A stretch of 38,522 bases of DNA from Thermoplasmata archaeon (GTDB lineage: Archaea > Thermoplasmatota > Thermoplasmata > RBG-16-68-12 > JAGMCJ01): assembly GCA_023130895.1 (NCBI GenBank), contig JAGMAI010000030.1:1-38522 (forward strand), read 5' to 3'. The notes below the pieces were generated by a model. That model was given only the letters and a program-made list of their open reading frames with translations. It was not told where the DNA came from and ran no database searches. Shown here in pieces: positions 28,477-35,301 of this stretch; positions within the stretch are counted from its first letter, which is position 1, and each line of letters begins with the position of its first letter. A program made the translations under genes and the position numbers.

Positions 28477-28941
28477 CTAGACCAGCTCCGCCGGGAGCCA
28501 TGCCTGAGGCCAATCCTGGAAGTCCAGCGGGATAATGGCCTGTTCGTACTGAGGCCAGTCCTGATCGCTCAGCTCGATGACGAGCTCGCCCCAACCCTGG
28601 GGCCAGTCCTGATAGAAGACGAGCACATAGTCGTCATCCCCAAGCACCGGGATCAGAACCTCTTCTTCCTGCGATGCCGTTCGCAGCAGACCTCTTGCGG
28701 CCTTGGCTCCATCTGGCATCACAATGACAGGGATGTGTATGACATCCGGGTCCGACGTCGACAGGTTGATCGTGACATAGTCCTCGTAAACGTCCTGGAC
28801 CACCATGCCGATGTTCCCGTTGTCGAGGCTGTCAACGGGTACGGCTGTCCAGGCCCCGCCGGACGCTGTGGGTTGAAACGCTAGAGCAATCGATAGTACA
28901 ACGAGTGCAGTTGTTAGCTCCCTCTTCCTCGCCCACATCAC
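28477..28941 (-). CDS. Secreted protein with three C-terminal QDWPQ motifs
   Basis: 154 aa; signal peptide TTALVVLSIALAFQPTASG; tail YQDWPQGWGELVIELSDQDWPQYEQAIIPLDFQDWPQAWLPAELV. Confidence 0.65.
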   Translation of the reverse strand: MMWARKRELTTALVVLSIALAFQPTASGGAWTAVPVDSLDNGNIGMVVQDVYEDYVTINLSTSDPDVIHIPVIVMPDGAKAARGLLRTASQEEEVLIPVLGDDDYVLVFYQDWPQGWGELVIELSDQDWPQYEQAIIPLDFQDWPQAWLPAELV

Positions 28942-29165
28942 CCTTTTCTATGTTTGAGGCGGTATTTATAGATATCGAGGTTCGAAACGAGTTCCCTATG
29001 GCCTCCGACACATGATTCTGCTTGTCTGCGCAGTCGAAGTGCAGTCGCGCGAGAAGATCATGAGCGGACTGGACATTAGCCTCATCCTACCGTTTTATGT
29101 CCGTGCTATTATTCCGTATACCGAAAAACGATAACCTTTTATAATGTTCATGAGATTCATGGATG

Positions 29166-29328
29166 TTGCGGCTTCACGGGAGGTTCAAGTCTTTGCGAGG
29201 AAGCCGCAAGATAGGAGAGGGGTCCGGTAGATGCCTCGCATGATGAGAACTCGGCCAACAAGCTTGCAATCCTTGAGGGAGTCGGTGACGACTCTTTCAG
29301 TCGCTCCCGCGAAGACACCCGCTTTTTT
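29166..29328 (+). ncRNA. Candidate structured non-coding RNA
   Basis: TATA-like TTTTATAATG at 29137-29146; ~25 nt downstream a perfect 10-bp stem TTGCGGCTTC (29166-29175)/GAAGCCGCAA (29200-29209); hairpin GAGTCG-GTGA-CGACTC (29279-29294, GNRA loop); T6 at 29323-29328. Confidence 0.45.
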
Positions 29329-29544
29329 GGACGCAGAGGGTCGAAGACCCTACCAATCCAGTGGGAGTGAATCGGATTCGGGCGCCTTTACCCTCCAATC
29401 TGTGTGTTTGATCCCCGCCCTGACTGGTGATTGCATCCCCAGGATGGCCGACTGAATCTCACCCAAACCGGACCCCTCAGTGTTTTGCGTCCCTAGCACC
29501 TGTCTAGCAAACGTTTATTTCTCGCGAGAGTTTAACCTCGCACG

Positions 29545-30267
29545 ATGACCGCCCGCCTGGGTATTATCACGGGTTCTAAAATGGAGATATCCCGAATCCT
29601 GGAAGGGACCAGGGAGGAAAGGGTCGGTACGCCCTTTGGCGATCCCTCTTCGTCCGTTCAGATAGGTCTGATCGAGGAGAAGGAGGTCGCCTTCCTGTAC
29701 CGACACGGAGAAAGACACAGGCATCCTCCGCACAGGGTGAACCATCACGCGAACATACACGCCCTTTCGGACGCGGGCGTCACGAGGATCATCGGTGCAT
29801 CTTCAGTCGGCAGCATGAGGCAGGACATACGGCCCATGGATTTCGTCATCCCCTCGGACTTCGTGAGCTTCTGGAACATCCCAACATTCCACGACGAGGA
29901 CGTCGTTCACGTCACTCCCGTTCTCGATCCGGAACTCAGGAAGAGTCTCGTTGATTGCATCAGGGATCTGGGGTACACCGCCCATGATGGCGGTGTCTAC
30001 ATCCAAACAACTGGACCCAGGCTCGAGACCAAGGCCGAGATCCGCATCTTCAAGGAGTTCGGAGACCTGGTGGGCATGACGATGCCGTCCGAAGCCACTC
30101 TGGCGGTGGAGAAGGGCATCGCCTACGCGAGCATATGCTGCGTTGACAACTACTGCCATGGCATGGCGGACGAGGACCTCTCCTACGACGTGATTCTCGA
30201 GCATCAGATGAGGAATGCCGAGAGGCTGTTCAACATCATCACGAGGGTCATCGAGGTGCTTGCTTGA
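29545..30267 (+). CDS. MTA/MTI phosphorylase family (purine nucleoside phosphorylase)
   Basis: 240 aa; RHGERHRHPPHRVNHHANIHALSDAGVTRIIGASSVGSM, TGPRLETKAEIRIFKEFGDLVGMTMPSEATLA. TATA-like GTTTATTT ~30 nt upstream suggests a leaderless mRNA. Confidence 0.88.
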   Translation: MTARLGIITGSKMEISRILEGTREERVGTPFGDPSSSVQIGLIEEKEVAFLYRHGERHRHPPHRVNHHANIHALSDAGVTRIIGASSVGSMRQDIRPMDFVIPSDFVSFWNIPTFHDEDVVHVTPVLDPELRKSLVDCIRDLGYTAHDGGVYIQTTGPRLETKAEIRIFKEFGDLVGMTMPSEATLAVEKGIAYASICCVDNYCHGMADEDLSYDVILEHQMRNAERLFNIITRVIEVLA

Positions 30268-31520
30268 GCATTCTCATCGAGGACGTCCTTCTCGATGGAG
30301 ATCGCAAGAACATACGCGTGGAGGGGAACAGGATCACCTCCTTGGATTCGGATGAGGGCGCCGACACGGTGATCCATGGAAATGGAAAGGCCGCCATCCC
30401 CGGGTTTGTGAACACCCACACCCACGCGGCCATGAGCCTTTTTCGTGGATACGCCGACGACATGCCTCTCCAGGACTGGCTGAGCAACAAGATCTGGCCT
30501 CTCGAACGGCACCTGAAACCTGAGCACATATACTGGGGGACCAAGCTCGCGTGCCTGGAGATGATCAAGTCTGGCACAACCTGCTTCAATGACATGTACT
30601 TCTTCATGGAGGAAACCGCCAAGGCTGCTGAGGAGATGGGCATCAGGGCCGTCCTGAGCGAAGGATTCACTGATCTACTGGATCCCGACGCGGGAAAGGA
30701 GAGATTCCAGAGCTCCATCTCCCTGGTTCAGTCGATTCGGTCGATGAGGAACGATATGATCGTCCCCGCCCTCGGACCCCATGCGATGTATACGGTGTCT
30801 CCCGAGAGCCTTCAGATGATTTCAGAATACGCGGAGAAGGAGGACCTTCTGGTCCACTTCCACCTATCCGAGACGGAGGATGAGGTGAACGCGTGCATCG
30901 AGGAGCACGGGAAGAGGCCAGTTGAATTCCTTGAGGAGATAGGATTCCTGAACCCTCGTCTTGTTGCCGCTCACTCTATCTGGCTGAACAAGGAGGAGAT
31001 CGGCCTCCTCAGTAAACACGATGTCAAGGTGTCCCATAATCCCGTTTCAAACATGAAGCTCGCGGTTGGGAAGGCCATACCTTACAGGGAGATGAAGGAA
31101 GCGGGGCTTCTCGTATCTCTGGGGACCGATGGTTGCGCGTCGAACAACACGCTGGACATGTTCGAGACCGTGAAGTTCGCGGCGCTCTATCAGAAGGCGT
31201 TCACGGGGGATCCGACAATCCTTCCCGCCCAAGAGGCGGTCGCCCTGGCAACGGAGAACGGTGCCAGAGCCCTTGGAATCGATGCAGGGAGAATCTCTCC
31301 CGGAAAGCTGGCGGACATCGTCCTCGTCGATTTGAGGGCGCCGCAGCTTCATCCTGGTCACAACCTCGTGTCGGATCTGGCGTACGCTGCGAACGGATCG
31401 TGCGTTGACACCGTGATCTGCGACGGGAAGATACTGATGCAGAACAGAAAGATCGAGGGGGAGGATGAGATACTCGAAAGGGCAAACGAAGCGGCCCTGG
31501 ACCTGGTTGGGAATGAATAG
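30264..31520 (+). CDS. 5'-deoxyadenosine/MTA/SAH deaminase family amidohydrolase
   Basis: 418 aa; TTG start overlapping the upstream stop; PGFVNTHTHAAMSLFRGYADDMPLQDWL, HFHLSETEDEV, VSLGTDGCASNNTLDMFE. Confidence 0.9.
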   Translation: MSILIEDVLLDGDRKNIRVEGNRITSLDSDEGADTVIHGNGKAAIPGFVNTHTHAAMSLFRGYADDMPLQDWLSNKIWPLERHLKPEHIYWGTKLACLEMIKSGTTCFNDMYFFMEETAKAAEEMGIRAVLSEGFTDLLDPDAGKERFQSSISLVQSIRSMRNDMIVPALGPHAMYTVSPESLQMISEYAEKEDLLVHFHLSETEDEVNACIEEHGKRPVEFLEEIGFLNPRLVAAHSIWLNKEEIGLLSKHDVKVSHNPVSNMKLAVGKAIPYREMKEAGLLVSLGTDGCASNNTLDMFETVKFAALYQKAFTGDPTILPAQEAVALATENGARALGIDAGRISPGKLADIVLVDLRAPQLHPGHNLVSDLAYAANGSCVDTVICDGKILMQNRKIEGEDEILERANEAALDLVGNE

Positions 31521-31531
31521 GAAGCGATCAT

Positions 31532-32092
31532 ATGTTGGAGAAGCTGAAGAAATCCATGGACGAGTGCCCGGTCGTGAAGTTCGGTGACTATGAGTACTTC
31601 GTGCACCCCATAACAGATGGCATTCCGCTCGGGGACCCTGAGGTCCTGGAGGAAGTGACGGAGGCCATGATCAGTGTGGCGGATCTCGACTGCGACAAGA
31701 TAGTCACAGCGGAGTCGATGGGCTTTCCCCTGGCAGCGTCGCTCTCTCTGGCAACGGGCATCCCATATGTCTTCATCAGGAAGAGGGAATACGGGCTTCC
31801 CGGTGAGATTTCAGTTAAGCAGATTACTGGATACTCGGGCTCGGATATGTTCATCAACTCCATCGACGAAGGAGACAGGGTCGTCTTCGTTGACGATGTC
31901 CTGAGCACGGGCGGGACCCTAAGGGCGATAGTCCAGGCGTTGAGAACTCTCAAGGCGGTTCTGATCGACATCGTGATAGTGTTCAACAAGAACCCGGACA
32001 AGGAGAAGCTCGAGAAGGAATTGGATATGAGAATCCGGACGCTTCTTGACGTTCGTGTGATGGACGGAAAGGTCGTGTTCACTCAGGGCTAA
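31532..32092 (+). CDS. Adenine/hypoxanthine phosphoribosyltransferase family
   Basis: 186 aa; PRPP motif RVVFVDDVLSTGGTLRAI; AESMGFPLAASLSLATGIPYVFIRKREYGLPGE. Confidence 0.88.
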   Translation: MLEKLKKSMDECPVVKFGDYEYFVHPITDGIPLGDPEVLEEVTEAMISVADLDCDKIVTAESMGFPLAASLSLATGIPYVFIRKREYGLPGEISVKQITGYSGSDMFINSIDEGDRVVFVDDVLSTGGTLRAIVQALRTLKAVLIDIVIVFNKNPDKEKLEKELDMRIRTLLDVRVMDGKVVFTQG

Positions 32093-32143
32093 GAATCCCC
32101 CCTGAAAATGCCTTTCTGTGCATTTGCCAGCTCACTTCGAGCT

Positions 32144-32157
32144 TATCAGTTCTGATA
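32144..32157 (+). promoter_or_regulatory. Palindromic site TATCA-GTTC-TGATA
   Basis: Perfect arms; 15 nt upstream of TATA-like ACTTAATA (32173-32180). Confidence 0.7.
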
Positions 32158-32215
32158 ATCAGTGCGAAATCCACTTAATAGCGTGGCTCAATTCTTTTGA
32201 CTAGGCTGGGTCCTA

Positions 32216-32911
32216 ATGGTATACGAAACTGAAGTAATCGCCATGAGGGACGTCATATCCCAAATGATGAAGACCTCGCAGAACAGGCTCCTAGTGAACA
32301 CTGACAGGGTCTACTTGGCGAAAACCAACCTCATCACGCTTAAGTCCCTTCTAGAGGAGAGAGGGCCCAGAGGAATTTTCTTGTCCATCAACCGGCCCTA
32401 TCACTACATGGCCCACCTGCTGAGGATCCACAAGGTCGACTACGAAGAGATGCTCTTCATCGACGCCGTCTCCAAGATATCTGGGGAGAGGAAGATGGAG
32501 TGGAAGCAGACCACGTTCTTGGACAGCCCGTTCCAGATTCCCAAGATATTCGAGGACCTGCAGCTGATCGGGAAGACCCCGGACGGCTCTACATCCATCA
32601 TCAAGATCATCGAGAGCGACTTCGTGGTGATAGACGACATTTCCGCGATCTTCCACTACAATGAGCTGGGAACCGGAAAGCGCTTCCTGAAGGAGTTCCT
32701 CGATGCTGTCGCGTCCAATCCGAAGTCCTTCACTGCGTTCGCGATTGACCGGGAGACCCAGAGGGATGTCTACGAGTTCCTGGCCGACAGCTCCGACAGA
32801 TTGGTGGACATGGGCAACGCAGCCTTCATGGAGGTTCCCAAGGAGCTCGAGGAAGAGCACGCCCCCATGGCACGCCCGTCAGACGGCGAGGGAGGGATGA
32901 TTCATGAATGA
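32216..32911 (+). CDS. KaiC/RecA-like domain protein lacking Walker A (degenerate)
   Basis: 231 aa; Walker B-like DFVVIDDISAIF and RecA-like layout but no GxxGxGKT; overlaps the following KaiC-type ATPase gene by 8 nt. Confidence 0.65.
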   Translation: MVYETEVIAMRDVISQMMKTSQNRLLVNTDRVYLAKTNLITLKSLLEERGPRGIFLSINRPYHYMAHLLRIHKVDYEEMLFIDAVSKISGERKMEWKQTTFLDSPFQIPKIFEDLQLIGKTPDGSTSIIKIIESDFVVIDDISAIFHYNELGTGKRFLKEFLDAVASNPKSFTAFAIDRETQRDVYEFLADSSDRLVDMGNAAFMEVPKELEEEHAPMARPSDGEGGMIHE

Positions 32912-33587
32912 CGCGATAATAAGACGGTCCAGCGGAACGCCTGGCCTGGATGAGATGATATCTGGAGGTTTCCCATTCCCCTCGGTTCTCCTCGTCGCTG
33001 GGAGTGCCGGGACGGGAAAGACGACGTTCGCTCAGAAGTTCCTCTTCGAGGGTGCCAAGAACGGAGAGCAGTGCATATTCTTCACGACGCTCAGCGAGCC
33101 CACCCAGTGGATGCTGAGATTCTCCTCCCAGTTCGAGTTCGTCGATCCAGAGTACTTCGGCAGGGAAATAATCTATATCGACATAGGGCACGACATAAGG
33201 GAGAGCGGCCCTCATGAGATCCTCGACATCCTGGACGAGAAGATCGCCGCGATCATGCCACAGAGGATAGTCATCGATCCGATCACCGTCGTTTGCGACT
33301 TCATCGAGAACAACTACAGGACATTCCTGTTCGATCTGGTCACCAGGCTGAAGAACTGGGATTGCGTGACGGTCCTGACGGGCGAGGTCGCTCCCGGTCA
33401 GCTTTATCCGCCGGAGATCGCCCATGCAGTGGATGGGATCGTCCTGCTCATGTACACCCATGAAGGCGAGGAGAGACGCAAGTACATCGAGGTCCTCAAG
33501 ATGAGGGGAACGAACCACGTCACCGGAAAGCAGTCAATAGACATCACAACCGAAGAGGGCATAGTCGTCCTCAAATCGAAGTTCTAG
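32904..33587 (+). CDS. KaiC/RAD55 family ATPase
   Basis: 227 aa; RRSSGTPGLDEMISGGFPFPSVLLVAGSAGTGKTTFAQKFLFEGA (Walker A), RIVIDPITVV (Walker B). Confidence 0.92.
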   Translation: MNDAIIRRSSGTPGLDEMISGGFPFPSVLLVAGSAGTGKTTFAQKFLFEGAKNGEQCIFFTTLSEPTQWMLRFSSQFEFVDPEYFGREIIYIDIGHDIRESGPHEILDILDEKIAAIMPQRIVIDPITVVCDFIENNYRTFLFDLVTRLKNWDCVTVLTGEVAPGQLYPPEIAHAVDGIVLLMYTHEGEERRKYIEVLKMRGTNHVTGKQSIDITTEEGIVVLKSKF

Positions 33588-33616
33588 CGGGCCTGGGGAG
33601 TGGGCCAGAGGGTCAT

Positions 33617-33630
33617 TATCACACGTGATA
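33617..33630 (+). promoter_or_regulatory. Palindromic site TATCA-CACG-TGATA, within an 18-bp palindrome ATTATCAC-AC-GTGATAAT (33615-33632)
   Basis: Perfect arms; 15 nt upstream of TATA-like GCTTATACT (33646-33654). Confidence 0.7.
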
Positions 33631-33676
33631 ATTGGAAAACAAGATGCTTATACTCTGCGCCTGCTGTTTCAGAGAG

Positions 33677-33762
33677 CCAACAGATAACGATGACCCCTCC
33701 TCCGAGGAAAGACGGAGGCCCATTTTCTTGGGACCTTTGCTTTCCTCACCCCCCTTTTTTTT
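33677..33762 (+). ncRNA. Candidate ~86-nt small RNA under the palindrome-associated promoter
   Basis: TATA-like box at 33646-33654, hairpin CCTCCG-AGGAAAGA-CGGAGG, then C-rich run and T8 (33755-33762). A 32-aa ORF (33690-33788) overlaps but runs past the T tract. Confidence 0.4.
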
Positions 33763-33792
33763 CTGTGCAACGGGTGAGGACGGGCTAAGGAG

Positions 33793-33927
33793 CTACTCGA
33801 GATCCTTCTTCCTCGTGTCCTTGAAAACGATGACGTTGAGGCTTATGACCTCTTTTTCTTCGTCCTCCTCCTTTGGAAAAATCACGCTTTTGCCGTTGGG
33901 AAGGATTTTGTGGAATCTTAGTTTCAT
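33793..33927 (-). CDS. 44-aa small protein (not in the supplied ORF list)
   Basis: Translation MKLRFHKILPNGKSVIFPKEEDEEKEVISLNVIVFKDTRKKDLE*; TATA-like TTTAAATAAA at 33954-33963 (minus) fits a leaderless start; palindrome-like site 15 nt further upstream. Confidence 0.55.
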   Translation of the reverse strand: MKLRFHKILPNGKSVIFPKEEDEEKEVISLNVIVFKDTRKKDLE

Positions 33928-33978
33928 CCTATCAGTTAATCGTAGAGAGCCGGTTTATTTAAACTCAGTCTCACGGTT

Positions 33979-33992
33979 ATCGAGAGTGATTC
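33979..33992 (-). promoter_or_regulatory. Palindrome-like site TATCG-AGAG-TGATT upstream of the 44-aa ORF
   Basis: 8/10 match to the consensus; 15 nt upstream of TTTAAATAAA. Confidence 0.5.
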
Positions 33993-33995
33993 TCA

Positions 33996-34334
33996 TCACA
34001 GAATCTCAATCGTCTCCCAATCCTGCGTCACTGCCTGCTCGTCCAGAGTGAGAACGAACTTGAGCTGGATGCCGTTGTCCTCGATGTGAATGTGCCCCTT
34101 GTTGAGGTTTGCCTCGAAGAGCCTCACGACTCTCCCTCGCCGGGTAATGACCCTCTTCCTCACCGACAAGAGCCCCGCCTTCATCAGCAGGTTTATCTTC
34201 CTGTAGCACGAGGCGATCGGGATCGAGTACTTCCCGCAAAGCTCGTACGCAGATCTCGGTGACAGAAACGTGGCAACAAGGATGTGCTTCACGTCATCAT
34301 CGCGCAGCAGTTTCAGCTTCTGATGGATGTTCAT
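33996..34334 (-). CDS. Winged-helix regulator, paralogue B
   Basis: ORF 33996..34385; start MNIHQKLKLLRDDDVKHILVATF (34334) fits TATA-like CCATTATTTGT (34354-34364). wHTH YSIPIASCYRKINLLMKAGLLSV. Confidence 0.82.
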   Translation of the reverse strand: MNIHQKLKLLRDDDVKHILVATFLSPRSAYELCGKYSIPIASCYRKINLLMKAGLLSVRKRVITRRGRVVRLFEANLNKGHIHIEDNGIQLKFVLTLDEQAVTQDWETIEIL

Positions 34335-34379
34335 CAGAGAATGTATTAGCGTGACAAATAATGGCACTTTCGACGATTT

Positions 34380-34393
34380 TATCAAGAGAGAGA
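34380..34393 (-). promoter_or_regulatory. Weak half-conserved site TATCA-AGAG-AGAGA upstream of wHTH B
   Basis: One perfect arm only; 15 nt upstream of the TATA-like box, same geometry as the other sites. Confidence 0.35.
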
Positions 34394-34406
34394 ATCAGAA
34401 CGGATA

Positions 34407-34751
34407 CTACTCCTTTGAATCCACTCCCGTCCAGTCCCCGCCGAAGTCCTTGATCACACCGGTGGTCAAGTGGAAGCGGACCCTGAGCCTCCCGCCCTCG
34501 AAGAAAACATAAGCGTTCTTGAGCCTCGAGGTGTAGAGGTTCTTCCTCTTCCCCTTCTGCGTCAGAATACGCTCCACGCATTCCAAGAGCCCTATCTCCT
34601 CAAGGGCCCTGATCTTTCGATAGCAGGCAGCAATGGGTATCCCATATTTCCTGCTTATCTCTTGGGCGCTCAACTTCCTCTTGAAGGTCGCCAAGAGGAT
34701 CTTCGCAGTGTATTCATCCGTCAGCAATTGAGAGGCTTCTAGCGGTGTCAT
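34407..34751 (-). CDS. Winged-helix regulator, paralogue C
   Basis: 114 aa; MTPLEASQLLTDEYTAKILLATF, YGIPIAACYRKIRALEEIGLLECV; closest to paralogue A, including C-terminal KDFGGDW. Confidence 0.87.
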   Translation of the reverse strand: MTPLEASQLLTDEYTAKILLATFKRKLSAQEISRKYGIPIAACYRKIRALEEIGLLECVERILTQKGKRKNLYTSRLKNAYVFFEGGRLRVRFHLTTGVIKDFGGDWTGVDSKE

Positions 34752-34842
34752 TTCATACCCTCCCTGATACCCCCTCAGTGAGAAGTATTCAGGTACGGAT
34801 ATAGCTTGTATGACTCTTTGTATTTAAAGACTTTCTTGGGAT

Positions 34843-34877
34843 TATCAGCAAGGAGAACACAATTATCAGGACTGATA
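34843..34877 (-). promoter_or_regulatory. Two tandem palindrome-type sites upstream of wHTH C: TATCA-GCAA-GGAGA (34843-34856) and TATCA-GGAC-TGATA (34864-34877)
   Basis: Sites spaced 21 bp start to start; proximal one is 13 nt upstream of TATA-like CTTTAAATA (34821-34829, minus). Confidence 0.65.
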
Positions 34878-34878
34878 G

Positions 34879-35220
34879 CTACCTGGTCGGGATGGGGATT
34901 TTGATCCACCTGTTGTTGATGTCCTCGTCGTAGTTGAACTCGAGCCTGATTCTGAAATGCCCTTCCTGGAACATGATGCATGCGCTCTTGAGCTGTGACT
35001 TGTAGAGCTTCATGTTCTTTCCCTTGGAGGTCGTGACGATCTTCTCGACCTCGACCAATCCAGCGTCCTCGAGATCATGCATCTTGCGGTAGCAAGCGGC
35101 TATGGGGATATCGTACTTGTCGCTGATCTCCTGAACTGACCGCGGGTAGAAGTACGTCGCAACAAGAATCCTCTCTGCGTAATCATCAGTCAATAGTCTA
35201 GAGATTGCCTTCTCCCGCAT
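34879..35220 (-). CDS. Winged-helix regulator, paralogue D
   Basis: ORF 34879..35232; MREKAISRLLTDDYAERILVATY at 35220 preferred (TATA-like GCTTAAATCA at 35241-35250). wHTH YDIPIAACYRKMHDLEDAGLVEV. Confidence 0.83.
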   Translation of the reverse strand: MREKAISRLLTDDYAERILVATYFYPRSVQEISDKYDIPIAACYRKMHDLEDAGLVEVEKIVTTSKGKNMKLYKSQLKSACIMFQEGHFRIRLEFNYDEDINNRWIKIPIPTR

Positions 35221-35265
35221 TGCGATACTCATTCTCTACTTGATTTAAGCACATTTCTATGCAAT

Positions 35266-35279
35266 TATCAACGATGATA
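35266..35279 (-). promoter_or_regulatory. Palindromic site TATCA-ACGA-TGATA upstream of wHTH D
   Basis: Perfect arms; 15 nt upstream of the TATA-like box at 35241-35250. Confidence 0.7.
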
Positions 35280-35301
35280 CCCATACACCCGCTCTGGGGG
35301 G

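Noticed and set aside
29239-29300. C/D box sRNA (ATGATGA at 29239-29246 as box C)
   Set aside because: No CTGA box D at a suitable distance and no terminal stem.
29231-29455. 74-aa ORF within the candidate ncRNA region
   Set aside because: No family motifs or clear RBS; it overlaps several stable hairpins and a T-tract, so RNA is the better reading.
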